Positions 1-6,902 of a stretch of DNA of 7,157 nt are shown piece by piece. The notes beneath the pieces are model-generated. The model saw only the letters and a list, made by a program, of their open reading frames with translations. It ran no database searches and had not been told where the DNA came from. Every line of letters starts with the position of its first letter. Within the stretch, counting starts at the first letter, position 1. The position numbers were made by a program, and so were the translations under genes. The stretch spans positions 1 through 7,157 of the forward strand of contig JAUWGN010000049.1 in assembly GCA_030606385.1 (NCBI GenBank). The letters are read 5' to 3'. Source of the DNA: Dehalococcoidia bacterium. Its GTDB lineage: Bacteria > Chloroflexota > Dehalococcoidia > GIF9 > AB-539-J10.

Positions 1-476
1 TTCTGGATGCCGATGCCGTTAATACCTTGGCTCAAATGCCTCAGTGGTGGCGAAAGTTAAGGCAGGATGCTATCCTTACGCCGCATCCCGGGGAGATGGC
101 GAGATTGTTGGGAATTTCGGCAAAAAAAGTTCAGGGAAGCAGGTTATCAATAGCGCAACGCTCAGCAAAAAAATGGAAGAAAACCGTTGTGCTTAAAGGA
201 GCTAACACGATTGTGGCTGCTCCAAATGGGGAAGCCAAAGTGAATAATGCTGCAAATCCTGCTTTAGCTTCAGCGGGGACGGGGGATGTCCTCGCTGGCG
301 CAATAGCTGGACTGGCGGCGCAACGGCTTTCTCTTTTCGATGCTGCTGCCTGTGGGGTGTATCTTCATTCTCGAGCGGGTGACATTGTCGCCGAAGAGTT
401 GGGTGATGCCGGGGTAATTGCCACTGATTTGCTACCTGTTTTGCCCAGGGTAATCAAGGCATTGAGAGAAGGTTAG
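1..476 (+). CDS. nnrD: ADP-dependent NAD(P)H-hydrate dehydratase, C-terminal part (5' end outside window)
   Basis: Seen: the reading frame is open from base 3 to the TAG at 474-476, giving 157 visible residues. The TTG at 27 is internal, because the codons before it (LDADAVNT) already form a conserved family motif. Visible landmarks are TPHPGE (visible residues 26-31), VVLKGA (62-67), and the ribokinase-type nucleotide/catalytic loop SAGTGDVLAG (about 90-99), whose GTGD carries the expected catalytic Asp. Family knowledge: these cytosolic enzymes use ADP or ATP to dehydrate the S form of hydrated NADH/NADPH, a metabolite-repair reaction. In many bacteria this domain is fused behind an NnrE epimerase domain, and whether that is so here lies outside the window. 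The gene ends 5 bp before coaX and is very likely cotranscribed with it. Two A7 runs (122-128 and 167-173) lie in the coding region. The family call is firm. Confidence 0.92.
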   Translation, partial: LDADAVNTLAQMPQWWRKLRQDAILTPHPGEMARLLGISAKKVQGSRLSIAQRSAKKWKKTVVLKGANTIVAAPNGEAKVNNAANPALASAGTGDVLAGAIAGLAAQRLSLFDAAACGVYLHSRAGDIVAEELGDAGVIATDLLPVLPRVIKALREG

Positions 477-481
477 CTGTT

Positions 482-1264
482 ATGTTACTGGCTATTGATA
501 TTGGAAACAGCAGCATCGCCATAGGTGTATTTGATGGTGAGAAGCTTAAGGCTACCTGGCGATTAGCCACAAGCATACAGCGCGAGGCGGATGAATATGG
601 TGCTTTGTTGGTTGCCTTTCTCAAGCAGAAAAAGTTGCCTATTTCGAGAATCACCGGGGGAGTGACGTGCAGCGTTGTTCCACCGTTGACCCCCGTTTTT
701 CAGGGGATGTGCCGGAAATACTTGAATATTCTCCCTTTAATAGTTGAAGCGGGGGTTAAAACGGGGATACGCCTTTCCGTGGATAACCCCCGAGAACTCG
801 GTCCTGACCGTGTGGTGAATGCTGTTGCTGCTCATCATCTTTATGGAGGCCCGGCGGTTGTTATTGACTTTGGCACTGCTACTACTTTTGATGTTATTTC
901 TGAAGAAGGTGATTATCTAGGCGGAGCCATTTCACCGGGAGTCACCATTTCTACTGAAGCGCTATTTTCCCGCACTGCCATGTTACCCCGTGTGGAGTTA
1001 GTGCGCCCCACGCAAGTTATTGGCCGGAATACAATTTCTGCGATGCAATCAGGTATAATATTTGGATATATCGGGCTTGTTGAGGGTATGATTAATCGTA
1101 TAGAACGGGAATTAGGGAGTAAAGTAAAGGTGATAGCTACTGGAGGATATGCCCACCTTCTGGCTGAGGCAACATCGCGGATAGAGATAATAAATCCTGA
1201 TTTGTCGCTAGTTGGGCTGCGTCTTATCTATGAAATGAACAGAAAAGAAAACTCGAAATCCTAA
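482..1264 (+). CDS. coaX: Type III pantothenate kinase
   Basis: Phosphorylates pantothenate to 4'-phosphopantothenate, the first step of coenzyme A synthesis, in the cytosol. At 260 residues it has the usual family length and the ASKHA-fold motifs in order: DIGNSSIAIG phosphate loop (residues 6-15), GPDR (107-110, with D109 the expected catalytic base), DFGTATT (129-135), GGAISPGV (147-154) and ATGGYA (219-224). Type III enzymes as a family need a monovalent cation and escape feedback by CoA. The ATG at 482 follows the nnrD stop by 5 bp and has GAGAAGG (466-472) at 9 nt spacing, so translation is probably coupled to nnrD. After the conserved end (GLRLIYEMN) comes a short polar tail. Its last codons and the TAA stop (1262-1264) fall inside a 7-bp periodic repeat array that fills the following spacer. 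Together with coaBC it supplies the first three steps of the CoA pathway. Confidence 0.96.
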   Translation: MLLAIDIGNSSIAIGVFDGEKLKATWRLATSIQREADEYGALLVAFLKQKKLPISRITGGVTCSVVPPLTPVFQGMCRKYLNILPLIVEAGVKTGIRLSVDNPRELGPDRVVNAVAAHHLYGGPAVVIDFGTATTFDVISEEGDYLGGAISPGVTISTEALFSRTAMLPRVELVRPTQVIGRNTISAMQSGIIFGYIGLVEGMINRIERELGSKVKVIATGGYAHLLAEATSRIEIINPDLSLVGLRLIYEMNRKENSKS

Positions 1265-1421
1265 ATCCGAAATACTAAACAATATGAAAAAGCAGTCAGT
1301 AATCAGCAGTCAGCGGCTAGCTAACGACTGAAGGCTGATAGCTGAAAGCTGATGGCTACTAAATTGAGTTTTGGATTTAGATATTGGGTTTGTTTAGGGT
1401 TTAGAGCTTAGAATTTAGAAT
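1254..1421. repeat. Degenerate heptad (7-bp period) repeat array between coaX and coaBC
   Basis: This stretch reads as 24 successive 7-bp units in one register. It starts in the coaX 3' end with CGAAATC (1254), CTAAATC (1261), CGAAATA (1268) and CTAAACA (1275). TCAG then begins at 1296, 1303 and 1310. GCTG follows at 1334, 1341 and 1348. TTAG begins at 1394, 1401, 1408 and 1415. The TCAG block and the GCTGA block are roughly complementary and could fold into an imperfect hairpin across about 1291-1357. The outer AT-rich blocks are also loosely inverted relative to each other. AATACTAAACAATAT at 1271-1285 recurs exactly, inverted, at 7143-7157. The array resembles the heptameric short tandemly repeated sequences known from cyanobacteria in its period, but I cannot name its family. 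It fills nearly all of the 178 bp spacer. No convincing promoter or terminator stands out, although TAGAAT at 1416-1421 resembles a -10 box. Confidence 0.75.
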
Positions 1422-1431
1422 TTTAATTTTT

Positions 1432-1438
1432 AAAGGAG
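1432..1438 (+). promoter_or_regulatory. Ribosome binding site of coaBC
   Basis: AAAGGAG lies 4 nt before the ATG at 1443 and directly follows the AT-rich end of the heptad array. It supports the chosen start. The 178 bp spacer means coaBC may not be coupled to coaX and may have its own promoter within the repeat. Confidence 0.8.
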
Positions 1439-1442
1439 CATC

Positions 1443-2645
1443 ATGCTTGAAGGGAAGACGGTAATCCTGGGAGTAACAGGGAGCATCGCTGCTTATAAGG
1501 CAGTGGATATTGCTAGCCAGCTCAGCAGGGCAGGGGTGAAGGTGGATGTAGTTATGACTGAAAAGGCTACCAGGTTTGTATCTCCGCTCAGTTTTCGTGC
1601 TATTACCGGAAGGTCTGTGACGGCCGACATGTTTGATGCCTCTTCGGAACTTAATGTTACCCATATTGCTCTGGCTAGAGCTGCTGATGTAGTTGCTATT
1701 GCTCCAGCCACGGCTAATGTCATTGCCAAGTTAGCCACTGGCATTGCTGACGATGTGCTGTGTTGCATGGTGTTAGCAACCAATGCACCTGTAGTAATAG
1801 CGCCAGCCATGGATGCGAACATGTATGAGAATCCTGTTACCCAGGAGAATGTGTCCAGGCTAAAGAAGCGTGGCTTTGTCTTTGTAGGACCAAAATTTGG
1901 CAAGCTGGTTTCGGGGGTGGAGGGTCTGGGACGGTTTGCCAATACTGTGGAGATAATAGGTGTTATTTCTCAAGTACTGGGTAGGGGGGGAAGCTTTGCC
2001 GATAGGCATATCGTGGTTACTGCTGGTGGCACGCAAGAATTTATTGACCCGGTTCGTGTTATCACTAACCGCTCTTCAGGAAAGATGGGTTATGCCCTTG
2101 CTGAAGCTGCTCGTGATCGGGGAGCTAAGGTAACGTTGATTACCGGTCCCACCTTGCTCACCAGGCCTGTTGGTGTTGAAGCAATTGATGTTTGCACTGC
2201 TGAAGAGATGCTTCAGGCGGTGAGAAGCGCTATTTCTGGGGCTGATGTTTTAGTTATGGCAGCAGCGGTAGCGGATTACCGCCCCAGGACTAAAGCCAAA
2301 GAAAAGATTAAGAAAGAAGGTGCTGGATTAACCCTGGAGTTGGAACGCACGCCAGATATTTTGGGCGAGGTTAAAGGAGATTTCATCAGAGTAGGTTTTG
2401 CCGCTGAAAGTGAAAATCTGGTGGAAAATGCCACACGAAAATTGCGACGAAAAAACCTTGATCTTATTGTGGCTAATGACATTACTGCTAAGGGTAGTGG
2501 GTTCGGTGTCGATAGCAATCGAGTAACCATAATCGGTAAGGATGGCAAAGCTGAAAGCCTGCCGCTTCTTCACAAAAAAGAGGTGGCTGACAAAGTTCTG
2601 GATAAAGTGGCGAAGCTTTTGACTGAAAGGTATAAAGAACGATAA
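1443..2645 (+). CDS. coaBC: Bifunctional phosphopantothenoylcysteine decarboxylase / phosphopantothenate-cysteine ligase
   Basis: Performs steps two and three of CoA synthesis: joins 4'-phosphopantothenate to cysteine with CTP (CoaB), then decarboxylates the product to 4'-phosphopantetheine with FMN (CoaC). The CoaC domain (about 1-180) has the flavoprotein start GVTGSIAAYKA (10-20), catalytic His74 in THIALARAAD and the APATAN loop (88-93). The CoaB domain (about 188-400) has TAGGTQEFIDPVR (193-205), NRSSGKMGYALA (209-220), AAAVADYRP (273-281), KIKK (288-291), GFAAESE (318-324) and ANDIT (344-348). The 400-residue length is normal. Two CoaC positions differ from the E. coli enzyme: PAMN is PAMD (D124 for N125), and the flap ACGD is VSGV (S157 where E. 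coli has catalytic C158). This may be a subgroup trait. The domain linker is encoded across a G7 run (1984-1990). The start is supported by AAAGGAG. Both domains look intact, so the gene is not decayed. Confidence 0.96.
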   Translation: MLEGKTVILGVTGSIAAYKAVDIASQLSRAGVKVDVVMTEKATRFVSPLSFRAITGRSVTADMFDASSELNVTHIALARAADVVAIAPATANVIAKLATGIADDVLCCMVLATNAPVVIAPAMDANMYENPVTQENVSRLKKRGFVFVGPKFGKLVSGVEGLGRFANTVEIIGVISQVLGRGGSFADRHIVVTAGGTQEFIDPVRVITNRSSGKMGYALAEAARDRGAKVTLITGPTLLTRPVGVEAIDVCTAEEMLQAVRSAISGADVLVMAAAVADYRPRTKAKEKIKKEGAGLTLELERTPDILGEVKGDFIRVGFAAESENLVENATRKLRRKNLDLIVANDITAKGSGFGVDSNRVTIIGKDGKAESLPLLHKKEVADKVLDKVAKLLTERYKER

Positions 2646-2691
2646 CGCCCTACGCTTGATCATCCAAGCTTAATAGAGACTTTGCGGAGAA

Positions 2692-5358
2692 ATGCCTGAA
2701 ATTCCTAAAGCCTATGAGCCAGGTAACATAGAGAAAAAGTGGTATAACTTCTGGCTCAAGCAGGGCTATTTCACCCCTGAGATAGACCCCAAGAAGAAGC
2801 CTTTCGTTATTATCATGCCACCGCCAAATGTTACCGGCGAGCTCCATCTGGGGCATGCTCTTACTACTACCCTGGAGGATGTGATGGTCAGGTGGCAACG
2901 CATGAAAGGGAAGCCTACATTATGGTTGCCTGGAACTGACCATGCTGGTATTGCCACACAGGTAGTGGTGGAGCAGCAATTGGCGGAGCAGTCGGTGACC
3001 AGAAGCGATATAGGAAGGGAGAAATTTCATCAAGTAGCCTGGGAATGGGCAAATAGCAGCCGGCAGAGTATCAACCTCCAGCATCAAATGCTGGGGGCTT
3101 CATGTGACTGGACGCGTGAGCGATTCACCCTGGATGAAGGGCCGAGCAAGGCAGTCCGCACCGCCTTTGTCAACTTGTATAACAAAGGGCTGATTTACCG
3201 GGGAGAGCGCATTATAAACTGGTGTCCCCGGTGTCAGACTGCACTTTCTGACCTTGAAGTGGAACACAAGGAGATTAACGGGCATCTTTATTACATTCGT
3301 TATCCTCTGGCAGCCGAAAGTGGTTTTATCACTGTAGCTACCACCCGTCCCGAGACTTTCTTTGGTGATACTGCGGTAGCGGTGAATCCTGAAGATGCGC
3401 GATACAAAGACTTGATAGGCAAGAAAGTAGTGCTTCCTATCATAGATAAGCAGATTCCCGTTATTGCCGATGATGCCGTGGATGTATCTTTTGGCACCGG
3501 AGCGTTGAAGATAACCCCGGCGCATGACCCCACAGACTTCGAAGTGGGGCAGAGACATAATCTGCCGCTGGTGGATATTATGAACCCCGATGCCACTCTG
3601 AATGAGAATGCCGGGCCTTACGCTGGTCAGGAGAGATTTGCCTGTCGGGATATGGTTGTGGATGATTTGAAGGGAAAAGGCCTGCTGGAGAAAATAGAGC
3701 CTTATTTGCATTCAGTGGGGCATTGTATTCGCTGTCAAACGATGGTTGAGCCCAGGGTTAGCCTGCAATGGTTTATTCGCACCAAGCCTTTAGCAGAAAA
3801 GGCCATAAGGACAGTCAGGGAAGGTGACATAACTATAATACCGGAGCGGTTCACCAAGATATACTTTGAGTGGATGGAAAATATCAAGGACTGGTGTATT
3901 AGCCGGCAACTCTGGTGGGGGCATCGCATTCCGGTGTGGTATTGCCAGGATTGTGGTGAGTTCACTGTTTCCGTGGATGTTCCTTCTCACTGCTCACACT
4001 GTGGTTCAAGCCAGATTGTTCAGGATAAGGATGTTCTTGATACGTGGTTTAGCTCAGCTCTATGGACGCATTCCACGCTTGGCTGGCCGGAGGATACTGA
4101 GGATCTGCGCTACTTTTATCCTGGCGCGGTGCTGGAGACAGGTTATGACATACTATTCTTCTGGGTGGCAAGGATGATTATGATGGGGCTGGAGGATACT
4201 GGTGAAATACCATTCCGCACCGTCTATCTTCACGGGTTGCTTCGGGACGAACATGGCGAAAAGATGAGCAAGCTACGCGGGAATGTTATTAATCCCGCCG
4301 AAGCTATCAATGAATATGGTGTTGATGCTCTGCGCTTTGCCCTTGCCAGCAGTAGCATGCCGGGGAGCGATGTAAATCTCGGCAGGGGAAAGGTGAAATC
4401 CAGCCGCAATTTCGTTAACAAGCTGTGGAACGCTGCTAGGTTCATTTTCCAAAGTGTGGATGCAATGACACTAACAGGACAAACTATGGAAATAAAGGTT
4501 GAGCCGCAGTTATTGGAAGACCGCTGGATTGTCAGCCGTCTCAACTGTGTAATAGGTGAAGTCAACAGGCTTATGGAGAGGTTCGAATTCGGGGAAGCCT
4601 GCTGGCAAATATATGATTTTATGTGGGGCGAGTTCTGTGATTGGTATGTCGAGATTGCCAAGTTGCGCCTCCGTCCTGTAGAACCTGCAGCATCACCTTT
4701 GCCATTTCTGGTGAATGTATTGGAAAACTCATTACGTCTTTTACATCCTTTCATGCCCTTTGTTACTGAAGAGCTGTGGCAAAATGTAAAACAGCATTTC
4801 CCTGAGGAAAGCCACATGCCTGATTCCATTATGACAGCTTCCTATCCTGTTGCTGACAGTGGTGCAATAGACCCTGAAGCGGAACGAGCGATGAATTCAG
4901 TGATAGAAATTATCCGTTCCATCCGTAATGTTCGTGCCCGGTATAAGGTGGAGGCAGCCAAGCAAATTGAAGCATGGGTTTATGCTGATGAACTCTTGCC
5001 CCAAATTTCTTCACAAGCTGAAGCAATCAAAACGCTGGCACGAGTTAATCCATTAGCTATTGCTCCTCGAAGGGAAAGGAAGAGTGATGTGGGGCGCGCA
5101 GTTGTTCTGGTGCTCAAGGAATCCGAGGTAATCTTGCCATGGGCAAGCCTGGTTGACTTATCTGTTGAGGAGCAACGGTTGACCAGGGAACGCGAGGTGA
5201 TTGAGGCAAGGATAGGTCAGCTCGACGCCAGGCTACGGGATAATGATTTTTTGGCGAAAGCGCCACAGCATGTCGTTGAAAAGGAAAAGCAAAGACTTAC
5301 TGAGCTCAGAGATAAACTTGAGCGGGTGAAGCTGGAGATTTCTCAGCTTCGTTCTTGA
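2692..5358 (+). CDS. valS: Valine--tRNA ligase (valyl-tRNA synthetase)
   Basis: Class I aminoacyl-tRNA synthetase that charges tRNA-Val and hydrolyses mischarged Thr-tRNA-Val, acting in the cytosol. The 888 residues match the family. Seen in order: PPPNVTGELHLGHAL with the HIGH motif as HLGH (52-55); a Cys pair at 178/181; the editing domain with TTRPET (217-222) and AHDPTDFE (HDPTDF at 278-283); Cys pairs at 345/348, 418/421 and 434/437, probably zinc-binding; DWCISRQLWWGHRIPVWYC; KMSK at 524-527; an anticodon-binding helical domain (about 604-760); and a C-terminal tRNA-binding coiled coil (about 820-888). KMSK is followed by LRGN, whereas S or T is usual at the next position. An in-frame TAG at 2674-2676 leaves ATG 2692 as the only reasonable start. 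GGAG (2686-2689) lies only 2 nt before it, unusually close. The 46 bp gap after coaBC has only a small hairpin (2654-2669) and no room for a T-box. The 3' end overlaps the convergent gene by 53 bp. Confidence 0.98.
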   Translation: MPEIPKAYEPGNIEKKWYNFWLKQGYFTPEIDPKKKPFVIIMPPPNVTGELHLGHALTTTLEDVMVRWQRMKGKPTLWLPGTDHAGIATQVVVEQQLAEQSVTRSDIGREKFHQVAWEWANSSRQSINLQHQMLGASCDWTRERFTLDEGPSKAVRTAFVNLYNKGLIYRGERIINWCPRCQTALSDLEVEHKEINGHLYYIRYPLAAESGFITVATTRPETFFGDTAVAVNPEDARYKDLIGKKVVLPIIDKQIPVIADDAVDVSFGTGALKITPAHDPTDFEVGQRHNLPLVDIMNPDATLNENAGPYAGQERFACRDMVVDDLKGKGLLEKIEPYLHSVGHCIRCQTMVEPRVSLQWFIRTKPLAEKAIRTVREGDITIIPERFTKIYFEWMENIKDWCISRQLWWGHRIPVWYCQDCGEFTVSVDVPSHCSHCGSSQIVQDKDVLDTWFSSALWTHSTLGWPEDTEDLRYFYPGAVLETGYDILFFWVARMIMMGLEDTGEIPFRTVYLHGLLRDEHGEKMSKLRGNVINPAEAINEYGVDALRFALASSSMPGSDVNLGRGKVKSSRNFVNKLWNAARFIFQSVDAMTLTGQTMEIKVEPQLLEDRWIVSRLNCVIGEVNRLMERFEFGEACWQIYDFMWGEFCDWYVEIAKLRLRPVEPAASPLPFLVNVLENSLRLLHPFMPFVTEELWQNVKQHFPEESHMPDSIMTASYPVADSGAIDPEAERAMNSVIEIIRSIRNVRARYKVEAAKQIEAWVYADELLPQISSQAEAIKTLARVNPLAIAPRRERKSDVGRAVVLVLKESEVILPWASLVDLSVEEQRLTREREVIEARIGQLDARLRDNDFLAKAPQHVVEKEKQRLTELRDKLERVKLEISQLRS

Positions 5359-6064
5359 GGCGTCCCCCTTTTTGTTCTAAATAGTGACACAACGCCAGCA
5401 ACGCCTTTTTGGTATCGCTGGCAACGCGAGACTTATCATTGCGGATTAATCTTTTCTTAAATAACCAGTAGGTGAACTCGTTGAGCTCACTTAAGTTCAT
5501 GGATCTGCGTCTGGGATAACGCTTCTCCCTTTTAAACTGCTGTGCCAATTCCTGTTCACTCTCGCCATAAAGATATTGATATGCTTCATTAATTGTGTTT
5601 CCTTCGTTGACTAAACCAGCAATTCGCCTTCTTTTCCGGATCTCTTCAGCGATGGTCAAAATGAGAAGTCTTTCCATGAAGATTCCATATAGGTAGTTGA
5701 GATAAGCTCGATATTTGGCATTACCGATCAGCTCCTTGAACTCGTCTTTGGTCAGCTCTATCGGTTGCTGATCGAAGAACAGGAGATTAATTCGCTCTTT
5801 ATGTGGAATGAGCTCGCTAACCTCCTGACATAATCTTTGAGCAAGGAGTAACCAATCAAAAGCTTCATTAGCGATGAGGTATTGGTAGTGCCTGTCGTCA
5901 TAATCCTCTTCAGTGCTGTCCCATAGGTTAACGGCTTCGAGTAACGCTAGATACCAGTGTTTACCCTGGGCGATAGCCTGTTTTAAATGTTTGATTGCCT
6001 CGACATCGCTTGTGGCAAGCTCAGATATTTGTTGCTGCGCTATCGCGGAGTTTACTGTCGCCAT
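5306..6064 (-). CDS. Conserved-looking helical protein of unknown function
   Basis: I do not recognise this 252-residue protein. It appears soluble and mostly alpha-helical, with no signal peptide or clear membrane segment. The first half is acidic and aromatic (for example DSTEEDYDDRHYQYL, 49-63, and FDWLLLAQRLC, 69-79). The middle has a basic cluster (KRRR, 144-147), and a second basic patch KREKRYPRRR (178-187) precedes a helix rich in aromatic residues (NEFTYWLFKKRL, 195-206). A further helix near 213-231 includes LLALCHYLE. The basic patches could contact nucleic acid, but that is speculation. The final 17 codons and the stop lie antisense to the valS coiled-coil codons, and the tail (after about 235) is polar with two SP dipeptides, unlike the body. 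The start ATG is 17 nt after the upstream hydrolase stop. No Shine-Dalgarno is visible, but TATAAT ends 6 nt before the ATG. Its length and coherent helical composition argue for a real gene. It probably forms a reverse operon with the hydrolase. Confidence 0.8.
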   Translation of the reverse strand: MATVNSAIAQQQISELATSDVEAIKHLKQAIAQGKHWYLALLEAVNLWDSTEEDYDDRHYQYLIANEAFDWLLLAQRLCQEVSELIPHKERINLLFFDQQPIELTKDEFKELIGNAKYRAYLNYLYGIFMERLLILTIAEEIRKRRRIAGLVNEGNTINEAYQYLYGESEQELAQQFKREKRYPRRRSMNLSELNEFTYWLFKKRLIRNDKSRVASDTKKALLALCHYLEQKGGRLKNEAEKSPASPAQVYL

Positions 6065-6070
6065 GACATA

Positions 6071-6076
6071 ATTATA
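6071..6076 (-). promoter_or_regulatory. Perfect -10 box TATAAT placed for a leaderless transcript
   Basis: On the reverse strand TATAAT is followed by six bases (TATGTC) and then the ATG of the unknown gene at 6064. A start site at the usual distance from the -10 box would fall on or next to the A of ATG. No ribosome binding site is visible in the 17 nt gap, which agrees with leaderless translation. The -35 region at 17 bp spacing (TATCTT) is a poor match, and there is no TG extension, so the promoter is plausible but unproven. Confidence 0.4.
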
Positions 6077-6081
6077 GGCTT

Positions 6082-6876
6082 TTAGTCCGTTTTAAGATAG
6101 GAGTTCACAAAATTCTCCGAGGAAAACTGTCCTTCGGTAATTTGGGCTGCAATGTCTTCACCAAAGAGTTGCTCTGCTATCTCAGCGGGAGATAGACCTT
6201 TGCTAGACAGAGCTCTAATGCGCTGCCCTGTTTCCTCGAGGTACTGGATGGTTTTCTCCAGCATGGTGGATGGTTCGGTGATTATGTATTCTGGCGCAGT
6301 AAGTAACACCCGCGGCATTAATTCTTTGATTTTCTTAAGTGAAATTATCGTTTTCCATTGATTTTCCTCAGGTCTGGCTAACCTGGGATGGGTGACGGTG
6401 GCCAGATCGCCCGAGAAAAGCCATCCTTTATTCCTCTCAAAGAGGCAAATATGGTCATCGCTATGTCCCGGTGTATGGATTACCTCGAACTGGAAGTGTG
6501 TCGTTTTGACCACATTACCGATTTTCTTTACCTTACTGGACAATGCATGTCCCCAGAGTGCTTCTTGATAGGGATATGGTTGGGGCGGCTGCTCGATTTT
6601 GTCTATCGCCGCTGGGTGAGCAAGTATCTCTAGGCCATAGTTCTGTTGGAGAGTGGCATTACCCCCGATATGGTCATGATGATAGTGAGTATTGATCAGG
6701 AGCTTTACCCCTTTGTCTTTCAGGAAATTGGCCAGCTCCTTGCCTGTGCAATCAGGACCGCTGTCTATTAACAATCCATCTACCAGGTAGGCACAGGCGC
6801 ATAAAGGAGGATGACTTTCAGAAAAGAGGCTCATCTTGATCTGGGTGACTTCTTCATAGCGGGTTATCGTTAGCAT
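6082..6876 (-). CDS. Metallo-beta-lactamase-fold hydrolase
   Basis: A 264-residue cytosolic-looking member of the glyoxalase II-like branch of the metallo-beta-lactamase fold, without a signal peptide. Seen: the metal-binding motif THYHHDHIGG (63-72; H64, H66, D68, H69), the third motif HTPGHSDDH (134-142; H138), and the bridging Asp in FSGD (154-157; D157). The last family motif, usually PGHG with a metal-ligand His, appears here as APEY (194-197), so one ligand of the second metal seems absent or replaced. After the fold there is a helical tail with a helix-turn-helix-like stretch (about 223-240, GLSPAEIAEQLF), as in several relatives of this superfamily. The substrate cannot be predicted. 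The ATG at 6876 has AGGA only 2 nt upstream, a weak site. Met15 is an alternative start but has no better site. The gene precedes the unknown gene by 17 bp, and a candidate small ORF ends 26 bp upstream of it. Confidence 0.88.
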   Translation of the reverse strand: MLTITRYEEVTQIKMSLFSESHPPLCACAYLVDGLLIDSGPDCTGKELANFLKDKGVKLLINTHYHHDHIGGNATLQQNYGLEILAHPAAIDKIEQPPQPYPYQEALWGHALSSKVKKIGNVVKTTHFQFEVIHTPGHSDDHICLFERNKGWLFSGDLATVTHPRLARPEENQWKTIISLKKIKELMPRVLLTAPEYIITEPSTMLEKTIQYLEETGQRIRALSSKGLSPAEIAEQLFGEDIAAQITEGQFSSENFVNSYLKTD

Positions 6877-6902
6877 AATCCTGTTTTCCCTAATTTGGCT
6901 CG

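Noticed and set aside
27..29. TTG as the start codon of the first gene
   Set aside because: The frame is open to the window edge and the upstream codons (LDADAVNT) form the conserved motif before the nucleotide site, so the gene starts outside the window.
1254..1421. CRISPR array
   Set aside because: The periodicity is 7 bp with degenerate units, without repeats of about 30 bases separated by unique spacers, and no cas genes are present.
1493..1942. 149-codon reverse frame inside coaBC
   Set aside because: It is antisense to strongly conserved CoaC codons, has low-complexity Ala/Thr/Ser composition and no family motifs.
2646..2691. Terminator or T-box leader before valS
   Set aside because: Only a 5-bp hairpin (GCTTG 2654-2658 with CAAGC 2665-2669) is present, with no T-run after it, and 46 bp is far too short for a T-box.
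3100..3711. 203-codon reverse frame inside valS
   Set aside because: It is a shadow of the ValRS catalytic and editing domain codons. The sense strand has all expected motifs, while this frame has none and no ribosome binding site context.
4230..4829. 199-codon reverse frame inside valS
   Set aside because: It is antisense to the KMSK and anticodon-binding regions, with Ser/Leu-rich shadow composition.
5394..5422. GCCAGC/GCTGGC inverted repeat after valS as a terminator
   Set aside because: The loop is long, no T-run follows the stem, and it lies within the coding region of the convergent gene.
6388..6633. 81-codon forward frame opposite the hydrolase
   Set aside because: It is antisense to the metal-binding motif region of a well-supported hydrolase.
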